Shown: piece after piece, positions 51,581-60,181 of the stretch
Layout: each line of letters begins with the position of its first letter
Numbering within the stretch: the first letter of the stretch is position 1
DNA from: Oligosphaera ethanolica
GTDB taxonomy: Bacteria > Verrucomicrobiota > Lentisphaeria > Oligosphaerales > Oligosphaeraceae
Length of the DNA: 64,000 nucleotides
Direction: 5' to 3'
NCBI RefSeq assembly: GCF_030814695.1
Contig: NZ_JAUSVL010000001.1
Span: forward strand, 3,942,227-4,006,226
Notes under the pieces: model-generated
The model's database searches: none
The model's input: the letters and a program-made list of their open reading frames with translations, nothing else
Told to the model about the DNA's origin: nothing
Position numbers and translations under genes: made by a program

Positions 51581-52264
51581 ATGGAGCTGGTATACAAAGG
51601 CAAGACGAAGGACGTCTATCGTTTGGCAGATGGCAATTTTCTGCTGCGTTTCAAGGACGACGTGACGGGCACGGACGGCGTGTTTGATCCCGGCGCGAAT
51701 ACGGTCGGGGCGAAGATTGATGGCAATGGCAAGAACTGCCTGTTGCTGACGCGCTATTTCTTTGAGGCGTTGGCTGCCGAGGGGATCAAGACGCATTACG
51801 TCGGCAGCGATCCTGACGCGGTGACGATGACGGTCGAGCCCTGTCGGCCTTTTGGCAAGGGCTTGGAAGTCGTGCTGCGCTACAAAGCGGTCGGGTCCTT
51901 CTTCCGTCGCTATGGCGACTACTGCCAAGAGGGCCAGGACCTGCCGGGTCTGGTGGAAATGACGTTCAAGGACGACGCCCGCAATGACCCGCTGGTCATC
52001 AAGGACGCGCTGGTGATGCTTGGCGTCATGAGCGGCGACGAGTACGACACGCTCAAGGACATGACGCTGAAAATTGGCGCGGTCGTGAAGAAGAAGCTGG
52101 CCGAGCACGGGTTGGATCTCTACGATATAAAATTCGAATTTGGCCGCAATGCCAAGAACGAGCTGCTGCTGATTGATGAGATCTCGGCGGGCAATATGCG
52201 CTGTTTCCGGGGCGGCAAGTGGCTGCAGCCCGACGACGTGGTCGCGGCCGTGCTGGGCAAATAA
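51581..52264 (+). CDS. purC: Phosphoribosylaminoimidazole-succinocarboxamide synthase
   Basis: SAICAR synthase of purine biosynthesis. The 227-residue product has VYKGKTKDVYRLADGNFLLRFKDDVTG (ATP-binding Lys loop), VLRYKAVGSFFRRYG, DPLVIKD, and LLLIDEISAGNMRCF (magnesium-binding acidic residues). It is slightly shorter than the 235-240 typical of bacteria. AAAGGA precedes the ATG at 51581; an upstream GTG in frame at 51533 is less likely. Monocistronic, followed by a terminator-like palindrome. Confidence 0.93.
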   Translation: MELVYKGKTKDVYRLADGNFLLRFKDDVTGTDGVFDPGANTVGAKIDGNGKNCLLLTRYFFEALAAEGIKTHYVGSDPDAVTMTVEPCRPFGKGLEVVLRYKAVGSFFRRYGDYCQEGQDLPGLVEMTFKDDARNDPLVIKDALVMLGVMSGDEYDTLKDMTLKIGAVVKKKLAEHGLDLYDIKFEFGRNAKNELLLIDEISAGNMRCFRGGKWLQPDDVVAAVLGK

Positions 52265-52328
52265 GACTCCCCTTAAGCCGATGCGCTCACGCAAAGGCAT
52301 GAGGCTTGCTACGCGGGTATTTTTTTGT

Positions 52329-52565
52329 CTCACGCGAAGGCGCGAAGGCGCGAAATTGTTGGGGCGGACCTATGTATCCGCCCCTTTTTTTCTCACGCGA
52401 AGGCATGCGGCTTGCCACACGGCTATTTTTTTGTCTCACGCGAAGGCGCGAAGGCGCGAAGAAGATGAAGAATGGCGGCCTGTCTTGCCGCTGCGCGGCA
52501 ATTCACGCCGCCGATAAAAAGACGCAAAGGGGGCATTTTGCCTCACGCGAAGGCGCGAAGGCGCG
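52329..52565. repeat. Dispersed/tandem CTCACGCGAAGGCGCGAAGG repeats
   Basis: The unit (T)n-GTCTCACGCGAAGGCGCGAA occurs at about 52327-52354, 52391-52405 (partial), 52434-52461 and 52540-52564, with a degenerate start at about 52283. CGCGAAGG is itself tandem within each unit, and two units follow poly-T. It accounts for most of the 457-bp gap between purC and the ceramidase-like gene. No coding potential is seen. Confidence 0.75.
52361..52391 (+). terminator. Palindromic element copy 2, likely purC terminator
   Basis: GGGGCGGA, loop CCTATGTA, TCCGCCCC followed by seven Ts. It is the same palindrome as at 1928-1949, in opposite orientation, here placed as a convincing intrinsic terminator about 100 bp after purC. 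Confidence 0.65.
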
Positions 52566-52650
52566 GTATCTGTAGCAGCACGGCATGCCGTGCTGCTTGT
52601 CTTGCAGCGCGAGAGTGTTTCCGGGTGGGGCGTTATTCGGGGGAATGAAA

Positions 52651-52682
52651 ACGGCCGGTCCTGAAGCGGCAGGACCGGCCGT
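52651..52682 (-). terminator. Terminator of the ceramidase-like gene
   Basis: ACGGCCGGTCCTG/CAGGACCGGCCGT, a perfect 13-bp stem with a 6-nt loop, followed on the minus strand by TTTTCATTC; 39 bp after the stop codon. Confidence 0.75.
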
Positions 52683-52721
52683 GGGCTTCCCCCCATGGGA
52701 AGATATGGTTGCCGAGGTGGC

Positions 52722-54257
52722 TTAGACGCCGTCTTCGGTGTAGATGCTTTTGAGGACGGCGACGGTTTCATCGACGAGCTGCTGGCCGCCTTGTGGGGAG
52801 ACCAAGTTGCAGAAGAGACAGGCGCTGTAGCCCTTGTTGGCGGCGCCGCGTTCGGTCGCCAGGTAGGTGCCGCCATCGGCGCCGGGGACGCCGGTGAGTT
52901 GGACGACAAAAGTCTGGGCGAAGGGGCTGCGGGCCTGGATGCGGTGCATGTAGTCCATGTAGAGCTCGAAGCGGTTGGTGGCGAAGGCGACGTCGCCGAT
53001 GCGCAGGACATGCAATTCCATGGGCAACAACGGCGATTCCTTCTGGGTGGCATAGCGACTGATGATGCGCTGGAAGCGGTTGCGCTGGGCTTCCAGTTTG
53101 GAATTATGCATCAGGAGATTCTGCGGGGTGTCGCCGCTGGTTTTGAAGGGCTCGTCCTTGAGCTTGTCGTATTCGCGCTGGGCGAAGGCGAGTTCGTCGC
53201 TGCTGATCAGGCGTCGTTGCAGGTTGATGGTCTTGACGACGTGGGTGATGGGCAGGTCGGTGCGGATGTCTTTCTGGGCCCAGTCGAGGACTTCGGCGAA
53301 GGCGACGGCGATGCGTTCGGCGATGTCTTTGCGCTCAAGGGTACTTTTGTCGCCGCCGCCGTATTTGAGTTTGAAGCGGCGCGCTTGGGCTTTGTGGTAG
53401 TGGAGGATGCGCGGCGCGAGATCGCCGGCGGCGGCGCACTGGGAGACGATGTGGATTGGCCCGAAGCGGTGTTGGATGGCGACGCGCACATCGTGCCAGT
53501 AATCCGCACTGAGCTGCCAGTCGCTTTCGGAGTTCTGTGATGGGCAGGGCACGTTGATGATGGCGCCAGTGAGCTTGCCCTGGGCGTCGAAGGTGTAGAG
53601 CAGATTGATGAAGTGGTCGGCGCCAGCCTCGAAGTGGCTGAAGTTGTCATCGTTGGTATTGCCGTACATGACGCCGTGGCCATCGACCCGGAAGCCGTTG
53701 CCGGCCTGGCCTGGGCGCAGGGATGTGTCGTCAAAATAGACCGTGCGGCGGCTGTGGGCGACGACAGCGTAGCCGTAGCCGTAGGCGATGCCGCCGGGCG
53801 CGCGGGTGTTGTAGGCGTCACGGATAGCCTCGGCGGCTTGGGTGGAGAGGAAATCGCGGTACTCGTCGCTGGAGGCGATCTCAATGCCCTCGTGGGGTAT
53901 GCGTGACGGCGCGGGGGTGGATGAGCCGGTGGCGGTTGCCGCCCACATGGTGCCGTCGGCGTAATGACTGGCGCCCGTGTGGGAATGCGTTGCATTCATA
54001 ATGATTTTATCGACGGGGAAGCCCTTGAGAAGCTGGGCGGTTTTGGCGCGCACGTCGTCAACGAGCCCGGAGCGGATGACCACGAGGTCTGCGGAGAGGA
54101 AGACGACGAGGTCCTTGCCGTCGTCGATGAGCAGGGCGTTGACCAGCAGCGGGTCGCGCACGCCCTTTGAGATGCGCATGTGGAATTGCCCGGGGATATT
54201 GACAGGTTTGTCTGTGGAGATGTCCCGCGTCGCCCAGCCGATCTTCAGCTCGCTCAT
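52722..54257 (-). CDS. Neutral/alkaline non-lysosomal ceramidase-like protein
   Basis: A 511-residue protein of the ceramidase N-terminal-like group, often encoded near sulfatases in PVC bacteria; substrate not established. It opens with the family pattern KIGWATRDISTDKPV, has VVFLSADLVVI, the metal-binding motif NATHSHTGASHY (about residue 90), the glycine-rich INVPCPSQNSE, and SQCAAAGDLAP, which corresponds to the region with the catalytic serine in true ceramidases. No signal peptide is seen with the start at 54257. It stands alone, 133 bp downstream of aroKB on the same strand. Confidence 0.78.
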   Translation of the reverse strand: MSELKIGWATRDISTDKPVNIPGQFHMRISKGVRDPLLVNALLIDDGKDLVVFLSADLVVIRSGLVDDVRAKTAQLLKGFPVDKIIMNATHSHTGASHYADGTMWAATATGSSTPAPSRIPHEGIEIASSDEYRDFLSTQAAEAIRDAYNTRAPGGIAYGYGYAVVAHSRRTVYFDDTSLRPGQAGNGFRVDGHGVMYGNTNDDNFSHFEAGADHFINLLYTFDAQGKLTGAIINVPCPSQNSESDWQLSADYWHDVRVAIQHRFGPIHIVSQCAAAGDLAPRILHYHKAQARRFKLKYGGGDKSTLERKDIAERIAVAFAEVLDWAQKDIRTDLPITHVVKTINLQRRLISSDELAFAQREYDKLKDEPFKTSGDTPQNLLMHNSKLEAQRNRFQRIISRYATQKESPLLPMELHVLRIGDVAFATNRFELYMDYMHRIQARSPFAQTFVVQLTGVPGADGGTYLATERGAANKGYSACLFCNLVSPQGGQQLVDETVAVLKSIYTEDGV

Positions 54258-54390
54258 CTGTTCCGTCCCATGCCTTGAGGATTTTGCCGCTGGTCCGGGA
54301 ACGGAAAAACCGTCCCTGCGTGACCACGCTGCGGCGTGCATAAGAAAGGATACTCAGGCAAGGAAGGGGAAACCTGTGGGGCGCTGGTAA

Positions 54391-55977
54391 TTATTTGTGC
54401 TTATCTGGAAAAAGTTGCTCGGCGAGGGCCTGGTCGAGGTCGGCGGGGCTGACGTCATTGACGAAAGCATATCCCGGGGCGGCCTCGGTCATGAGGACGA
54501 AGAGGACTTTGCGGCCGCGGTTTTTCTTGTCATTGGCCATGATTGGCCACGCCTGTTCGGCGTTGGGGAGGGCGAAGGGCTGGCCGATGAGCGCATTGAG
54601 CAGTGCGCGGCGGGGTGCGGCCCAGGCGGCGCTGACGAGCTGGCGTTGTTGGCTGATGGCCAGGGCGGCGAGCAGGCCGGCGGCGACGCAGCGGCCGTGG
54701 CTGACGCGGCAGTGGTTCCAGGTTTCGACGGCGTGGCCGTAGGTATGGCCGAGATTCAGGACCTTGCGCAGGCCGCGTTCCAGGAAGTCCTCCTTGACGA
54801 CGGCGGCTTTGAGGAATGCCGACTGGAAGGCGGTGTGGGCGAGCAGGACGCTGTCGCCGCTGAGCAGTATGGGCAGCTGTTCTTCAATCCAGATCATGAA
54901 GTCGCGGTCGAGGACGATGCCGGTTTTGTAGGCTTCGACAAGGCCGTCCCGGATGGCAGTGCCGGGCAGGGTCCAGAAGCTGCCGCAGTCGAGCAAGACA
55001 GCCTGTGGGCGGGTGAAGAGCCCGACCTGATTTTTCCAGTCGCCGACGTTGACGGCGGCCTTGCCGCCGATGCTGGCGTCGACGCAGCCGAGGAGGGTGG
55101 TGCTAACGAGCACGCAGTCGATGCCGCGCTTGTAGGTGGCGGCGACGAAGGCGCCGAGGTCGGTGACGACGCCGCCGCCGAGGGCGACGAGGAGCGCGTC
55201 GCGGCCGATATTGGCAGCGAGCAGCTGTTTGTAGATTGCTTCGGCACGGCGGAGGGACTTGCTGGTTTCGCCGGGTTGGACGCTGATGAAGAGTGCGTGG
55301 GGGAAGCGCGGGCGGAAGCGTTCGGCGTGGAGGTCGGCGCAGCGATAGTCGCAGAGGAAGACGATGCGGGAGTAGGCCTCGGTGCGGGCTGCGAGCCACT
55401 GTTGGAGGGCGATTTCGGGCGTGAAAGTCGCGGTGAGGGTGTGGGTGACGCCGTTGAGATTGACGGGGCACTGTTTTGGTGGGAAGAGCTTGCGTTGGAT
55501 GATGGCGACTTTGTCAGCCAGGGGCAATTCGCCGTCGATGGCGATGCTGTCGCGCCGGTAGTGCGGTCGGCGGCTGGCGAAGAGCTTCTGGAGCTCGCCG
55601 TCGTCGGTCTGCCATTTGGGGCGGACGGCGATTTCGGCGGCGCTGAGGCGGTCGCGGATACTGGCCAGGGGCATGTCGAGGAAGACGATGTGGCCGGAAG
55701 CCAGCATGAGTTCGCGGTTGGCGGCATTGCAGGGAACGCCGCCGCCAGTGGCGACGACGAGGCGGTCGTGCTGGGCGAGGCGTTTGAGCAGGTCGTATTC
55801 GCGTTGGCGGAAGGCCTTTTCGCCGTGGAGTTGGAAGAACTGGTCGATGGGCATGCCGATGGTCTTGACGAGCATGGCGTCCATATCGACGAAATGTCGG
55901 CGGAGGTGTTCGGCGAGGACTTTGCCAAGGGTCGACTTGCCGCAGCCCATGAAGCCGGTCAGGTAGATATTATCCAT
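54391..55977 (-). CDS. aroKB: Fused shikimate kinase / 3-dehydroquinate synthase
   Basis: Bifunctional enzyme for two non-consecutive steps of chorismate synthesis, 528 residues. The N-terminal shikimate kinase (1-170) has Walker A GFMGCGKSTLGK, VDMDAML, FRQREYDLLKRL and ATGGGVPC. The C-terminal AroB (about 185-528) has GETSKSLRRAEAIYKQLL, LVALGGGVVTDLGAFVAATYKRG, KAAVNVGDWKNQVG and the zinc-binding NLGHTYGHAVE. The start at 55977 (MDNIYLTG) follows GAGGATA; the longer frame is not coding. AroK-AroB fusions are known, for example in Thermotoga. Confidence 0.92.
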   Translation of the reverse strand: MDNIYLTGFMGCGKSTLGKVLAEHLRRHFVDMDAMLVKTIGMPIDQFFQLHGEKAFRQREYDLLKRLAQHDRLVVATGGGVPCNAANRELMLASGHIVFLDMPLASIRDRLSAAEIAVRPKWQTDDGELQKLFASRRPHYRRDSIAIDGELPLADKVAIIQRKLFPPKQCPVNLNGVTHTLTATFTPEIALQQWLAARTEAYSRIVFLCDYRCADLHAERFRPRFPHALFISVQPGETSKSLRRAEAIYKQLLAANIGRDALLVALGGGVVTDLGAFVAATYKRGIDCVLVSTTLLGCVDASIGGKAAVNVGDWKNQVGLFTRPQAVLLDCGSFWTLPGTAIRDGLVEAYKTGIVLDRDFMIWIEEQLPILLSGDSVLLAHTAFQSAFLKAAVVKEDFLERGLRKVLNLGHTYGHAVETWNHCRVSHGRCVAAGLLAALAISQQRQLVSAAWAAPRRALLNALIGQPFALPNAEQAWPIMANDKKNRGRKVLFVLMTEAAPGYAFVNDVSPADLDQALAEQLFPDKHK

Positions 55978-56012
55978 CGTATCCTCGTGTTCATGCTGTC
56001 GGGTGGAAGGCG

Positions 56013-56546
56013 TCAGTGGTCGGCGTCGTCGTCGTCGTCGTCGGCTGGCGGCAGCTGTGTGGCCAGCCAGGTTTGCAGGGTAGCGGCGCCGGCGAGGGGG
56101 GCGGAATGGCGGGCGACTTCGTGGTTGTCGCGGTCGTAGAGGAGGGCGGCGGGCGCCTGGCTGATTTTGAAGTGCGCGAGGGCGCCGGGGTCTTTGCTGA
56201 CATCGACGCGGGTGATGTTGCACCGGCCGGCGAACTGCTCGCGGAGCGTGCTGATGAGCTCGGGCAGGGCGGTGTCGCCGGGATCGAAGACGAGCAGCAT
56301 GGGCAAGCGCTCGGTGGGCTGGCTGAGGACTGCCGGGGTCGCCACGGGCTCGAATTTGAGCGCCTGGGCGCTGTTTTCGGGGGTGGCGCCGGCGGGTTGC
56401 AGCTGAGCCGGGTCTTCGTAGCGGCGGATGAAGAACAGCACGCCGAGGACGGCGATGAGGTAAATGACCGTCCGCGGCGTCAGAAGACGCGCAAAGACGC
56501 TGCGGGCGGCATTGGTGGGTTTGAAATTGAGTTGCTGATCAGACAT
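56013..56546 (-). CDS. Membrane-anchored thioredoxin-fold protein without CxxC
   Basis: A 177-residue protein with one N-terminal TM helix (TVIYLIAVLGVLFFIRR, about 26-42) and a thioredoxin-like domain (LPMLLVFDPGDTALPELISTL..., VDVSKDPGALAHFKISQAPAALLYD) that keeps the cis-Pro loop but has Asp-Thr-Ala-Leu in place of the CxxC. The tail ends in six or more Asp. It cannot be a dithiol oxidoreductase; a binding or scaffold role is possible. Its start overlaps the ychF stop by 8 bp and aroKB follows after 35 bp, so ychF, this gene and aroKB look like one operon. Confidence 0.7.
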   Translation of the reverse strand: MSDQQLNFKPTNAARSVFARLLTPRTVIYLIAVLGVLFFIRRYEDPAQLQPAGATPENSAQALKFEPVATPAVLSQPTERLPMLLVFDPGDTALPELISTLREQFAGRCNITRVDVSKDPGALAHFKISQAPAALLYDRDNHEVARHSAPLAGAATLQTWLATQLPPADDDDDDADH

Positions 56547-57606
56547 TGAAGCGGATTTCGATGACATCGCCGTCCTGGACGACGTAGTCTTTGCCGTTGA
56601 GTTTGTGGAGTTTGGCTTCCTTGGCGGCTTTTTCGGAGCCGGCGGCGATCAGCGCGTCATAGCTGATGGTTTCGGCGCGGATAAAGCCGCGTTCGAGATC
56701 GGAGTGAATTTTGCCGGCGGCCTGCGGGGCGGTTGAGCCGGCGGTGACGGGCCAGGCGCGGACTTCGTCGGGTCCGCAGGTGAAGAAGCTGATGAGGCCG
56801 AGGCATTCGAAGGCCGAGCGGGACAAGCGGTGGGAAGCGGGCTCGGTGATGCCGAGGTCGTCCATGAAAGCCTGGCGTTCGGCGCTGTCGAGTTCGGATA
56901 GTTCCTGTTCGATGGCGGCGGAGAGGAAGACCACGGTGTCGCCGCGGGCGCTGAGCTCGGCGGCGAGGGCTGCGTGCTCCTTTTGGGCGGCAGCGATGTC
57001 TTCGCCGACATTGATGACGGTGATCATGGGCTTGAGGGTGAGGAATTGGAGGGAGCGGATGAGCTTCATGTCTTCTTCGCTGAATTCGACATTGCGGAGA
57101 GGTTTTTCGGCCTGGAGCTGGTCGTGGCAGCGGGTAATGACCTCTTTTTCTTTTTCCTTCTGGGGGCTGGCCTTGATGCGCAGTTCTTTGTTGATGCGTT
57201 CGAGGCGGCGTTCGGTCATATCGAGGTCGGCGAAGAGGAATTCGAGTTCGACGGTTTCGATATCGCGGGCGGGATTGACATCATTGAGGATGTGGAAGAC
57301 ATGGTCGGACGCGAAAGCGCGGACCACGTGGATGATGGCGTCGGTGCGGCGGATGGGATCGAGCCAGGCGGCGCCGCGGGCGTTGTCGGGCTGGATATCG
57401 GGCGGAAGGGCGATTTCGATTTCGGCGTATTTGGTCTTTTTGGGTGAGAACATGGCGCTGAGGGCGTCGATACGGGGATCGCGCACGGTGGCGATGCCGT
57501 AGCTGATGCCGTCTTTGCTGGGGGCCTTTTCGGCGACAAGGCCGGTGAGCAGTCTGAAAACGGTTTTTTTGCCCACCTGGGGCAAGCCGATAAGTCCGAG
57601 ATTCAT
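56539..57606 (-). CDS. ychF: YchF-family ribosome-associated ATPase
   Basis: Obg-like P-loop ATPase of 355 residues. It has MNLGLIGLPQVGKKTVFRLLTG (G1), DIQPDNARGAAWLDPIRRTDAIIHVVRAF, MITVINVGED (in place of NxxE, consistent with ATP rather than GTP use), and the C-terminal TGS/DUF933 domain (CLGLISFFTCGPDEVRAW, IHSDLERGFIRAETI, DYVVQDGDVIEIRFNV). The length is normal. It starts the ychF/thioredoxin-fold/aroKB run. Confidence 0.92.
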   Translation of the reverse strand: MNLGLIGLPQVGKKTVFRLLTGLVAEKAPSKDGISYGIATVRDPRIDALSAMFSPKKTKYAEIEIALPPDIQPDNARGAAWLDPIRRTDAIIHVVRAFASDHVFHILNDVNPARDIETVELEFLFADLDMTERRLERINKELRIKASPQKEKEKEVITRCHDQLQAEKPLRNVEFSEEDMKLIRSLQFLTLKPMITVINVGEDIAAAQKEHAALAAELSARGDTVVFLSAAIEQELSELDSAERQAFMDDLGITEPASHRLSRSAFECLGLISFFTCGPDEVRAWPVTAGSTAPQAAGKIHSDLERGFIRAETISYDALIAAGSEKAAKEAKLHKLNGKDYVVQDGDVIEIRFNV

Positions 57607-57757
57607 AGCGAGGGGCCTCTGGTTGGAGATGTGCAGGTGAAAAGCCGCAGCGCAGCGGGTGAGCTGACGCTGTAGTCATGAAACTACATAACATAAATCC
57701 CCAAAGGCATTTTTACTTGCCCGGCGCGGTGGAAGGACGCCAGGAGGGTGTAATCGG

Positions 57758-58843
57758 TCAGCTGCCTTTGCCGCGGAGGATTTCGAGGGCAGTTTTTTGG
57801 AGGATATAGAGATCGAGCCAGATGGACCAGTTGTTGACGTAGGCGACATCGAGGGCGACGCGGGTGGGGTAGCTGAGCTGATTGCGGCCGGAGACTTGCC
57901 AGAGGCCGGTGATGCCGGGTTTGACGCTGGCGAAGATGGGGTAGAATTCGCCGTAGCGGGCGACCTCGTCGTCGACGATGGGGCGGGGGCCGATGACGGC
58001 CATGTCGCCTTGGAGGACATTGACGAGCTGTGGCAGTTCGTCGAGGCTGCTGCGGCGGAGGAAGTGCCCGAGGGGGGTGACGCGCGGGTCGTGGTCGAGC
58101 TTCTGGCGGCGTTGCCATTCGTCAGCGAGAGCGGGGTTATGCGCGAGGACAGTATGGAGGCGTTCATCGGCATGCTGGTACATGGTGCGGAATTTCCAGA
58201 CGCGGATGGGCTGGCCGTCTTTGCCGAGACGGCGGGCGCGATAGATGACGGGGCCTGGGCTGGTGATTTTGACGGCGGCGGCGATAAGCAGCAGGAGTGG
58301 CCAGCAGCAGAGCAGGGCGAGGATGGCCAGTATGCCCTCAAGAACGGTTTTGAGGACGCGGCGGTGGCGGCCGCGTTGCGGCGGGCACTGGCAGACGTCG
58401 CGGAGGATGTCTTCGGGACACAGGTGCCGCTGGGTGCTGCCGCTGAGCTGGCGCATAAGCCGGCGGGTCGGCATGGCCGCCAGGCATGATAGCAGCCAGC
58501 AGAGAGGCAGGAGCAGGGCCAGCGGGCCATGTAGCTGGTTTTGGCGCCAGAGTAGCCAGGCTAGGGCGGCGTGAGCGAAGGTCAGGGTGGCAAAGAGTCG
58601 GCGCATGTCGCGCACGTGACTGAAGATGGCCGTGGTCTGCAAAGAGCCGCCGCGGTACAGGCCGGCCGCGGCGTTGGTGGCCAGATAGAGTGCGAGGGCC
58701 GGCCAGGCGGTAGCGGGGGTGGCATGTGGGAGGGTGCCCCCGGCGCTGTGCGCGCAGGCGGCCATTGCGGCCAGTGCGCAGAGCGTTGGCGGCAAGGCGT
58801 CGGCAAGGGCGAGGAGGATGACGCGGGCGAGTGGGGATTTCAT
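57758..58843 (-). CDS. Undecaprenyl-phosphate sugar phosphotransferase (bacterial sugar transferase family)
   Basis: Polyisoprenyl-phosphate hexose-1-phosphate transferase that primes surface polysaccharide synthesis at the inner membrane. The N-terminal half has several TM helices (polytopic, WbaP/WcaJ-like but shortened). The C-terminal catalytic domain (about 160-361) has the re-entrant helix ILALLCCWPLLLLIAAAVKI, SPGPVIYRARRLGKDGQPIRVWKFRTM, LRRSSLDELPQLVNVLQGDMAVIGPRP and ITGLWQVSGRNQL. No other capsule or O-antigen genes are adjacent. The start at 58843 is chosen; 58861 is an alternative. Confidence 0.9.
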   Translation of the reverse strand: MKSPLARVILLALADALPPTLCALAAMAACAHSAGGTLPHATPATAWPALALYLATNAAAGLYRGGSLQTTAIFSHVRDMRRLFATLTFAHAALAWLLWRQNQLHGPLALLLPLCWLLSCLAAMPTRRLMRQLSGSTQRHLCPEDILRDVCQCPPQRGRHRRVLKTVLEGILAILALLCCWPLLLLIAAAVKITSPGPVIYRARRLGKDGQPIRVWKFRTMYQHADERLHTVLAHNPALADEWQRRQKLDHDPRVTPLGHFLRRSSLDELPQLVNVLQGDMAVIGPRPIVDDEVARYGEFYPIFASVKPGITGLWQVSGRNQLSYPTRVALDVAYVNNWSIWLDLYILQKTALEILRGKGS

Positions 58844-59094
58844 GGTCGGCCCAGTTGGCAATGACGGCTGGCACGGCGTTTACTGCAGTGGAAACGCAGG
58901 GCGGGCCGCCACTATTGGCGGCAGTGAGGCGAGGGCATGGCCCGTGGGGCGGAGTGTGGCTGGGAGAGGGGAGAGCGATTGCACGAAGGAAGAGCGATTG
59001 CGTGCGGGGAGAGCGATGGGGCGAGGGGTTGCCTGACTGGGGAGAGGCGGTTGAGGGGAACGCAGGGGGGGGCGGGGTGGCGCGCATAGCGCGG

Positions 59095-60102
59095 TCAGGT
59101 CGTGGCGGCCGGTGGCTTGGCGTTGTGGAGGTGACAGGCGACGTGTTGTTTGCCGACCGGGCGCAGTGGCGGTGGGGGATTCAGGCGGCATTGCGGCATG
59201 ACGTGCGGGCAGCGGTCGGCGAAGGCGCAGCCGGCGGGAAGATTGAGCAGGGAGGGTACCTGGCCGGGGATATGACTGAGACGCTTGGCGTCGCGTTGGA
59301 TGGCGGGAATGGCCTGCATCAAGCCGCGGGTGTAGGGATGGAGGGGATTGGCGAAGAGCTCGCGGACCGGGCCGGTTTCGACGATGCGCGACGCGTACAT
59401 TACGGCCATGCTGCTGCACATTTCCCAGATCACGCCCATGTCGTGGGTGATCATGAGGAGACTGGTGTGCTCGTCGAGCATGGAGCGCATGAGATCGAGA
59501 ATCTGCGCCTGGATAGTCACGTCCAGGGCGGTGGTGGGTTCGTCGGCGATAATCAGTTGTGGGCGCAGGATCATGGCCATGGCGATCATCACGCGCTGGC
59601 GCATACCGCCTGAGAGCTCGAAGGGGTATGCGCGCAGGCGTTGGGCGGGATCGGGAATGCCCACGCGCAGCAGCCAATCGCCGGCGCTGGCCAGGGCGTC
59701 TTTGCGGGACACCTGGCGATGAATGTGGATGACCTCGGCGAGTTGTTCGCCGATGCGATGCAGGGGCGACAGGGCAGTCATGGGTTCCTGGAAGATCACC
59801 CCGATGTCCTTGCCACGGATGGCGCGCATGGCTGTGGCGGGGAGTTTGAGCAGGTCCTGGCCATTGAAGATGATTTCGCCCTGGCTGATGCGGCCGGGTG
59901 GCTGTGGCACCAGTCGTGGTATACTCATGGCGGTGACGGTTTTGCCGCAGCCTGACTCGCCGACGAGGCCGAAGGTCGTCCCCCTCGGGATGGCGAAGGA
60001 CAGATGATCGACAGCGCGCAGCCAGCCGTTTTCCGTCTGGAAATCGACGCAGAGGTCCTTGACTTGGACCAGTGGCGGCTGGGCTGTGGCGTGGTCAGTC
60101 AT
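59095..60102 (-). CDS. Oligopeptide ABC transporter ATP-binding protein (OppD/DppD type)
   Basis: ATPase of 335 residues: Walker A GESGCGKTVTAMSI, FQEPMTALSPLHRIGEQL, signature YPFELSGGMRQRVMIAMA, Walker B LIIADEPTTALDV, switch LMITHDMGV, and the OppD C-terminal domain with Cys residues (CAFADRCPHVMPQC) that bind an iron-sulphur cluster in this family. The usual partners (permeases, OppF, binding protein) are not adjacent within the window, so it is a lone subunit or the end of an interrupted operon. Confidence 0.88.
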   Translation of the reverse strand: MTDHATAQPPLVQVKDLCVDFQTENGWLRAVDHLSFAIPRGTTFGLVGESGCGKTVTAMSIPRLVPQPPGRISQGEIIFNGQDLLKLPATAMRAIRGKDIGVIFQEPMTALSPLHRIGEQLAEVIHIHRQVSRKDALASAGDWLLRVGIPDPAQRLRAYPFELSGGMRQRVMIAMAMILRPQLIIADEPTTALDVTIQAQILDLMRSMLDEHTSLLMITHDMGVIWEMCSSMAVMYASRIVETGPVRELFANPLHPYTRGLMQAIPAIQRDAKRLSHIPGQVPSLLNLPAGCAFADRCPHVMPQCRLNPPPPLRPVGKQHVACHLHNAKPPAATT

Positions 60103-60181
60103 GGTGGGGGGGCGGCGCCGAAGGGGTGGGGCGGCAACGGGGCGACCAAGCTTGCGATGCTACGGTCGCCCCGGACTGGGT

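Noticed and set aside
54397..56139. 580-codon open frame on the plus strand
   Set aside because: Antisense shadow of aroKB, which has unmistakable motifs on the other strand.
58844..59094. AGAGCGATTGC triplicate between the sugar transferase and OppD-type genes
   Set aside because: Three short, imperfect copies in a purine-rich stretch; too weak to call a repeat element.
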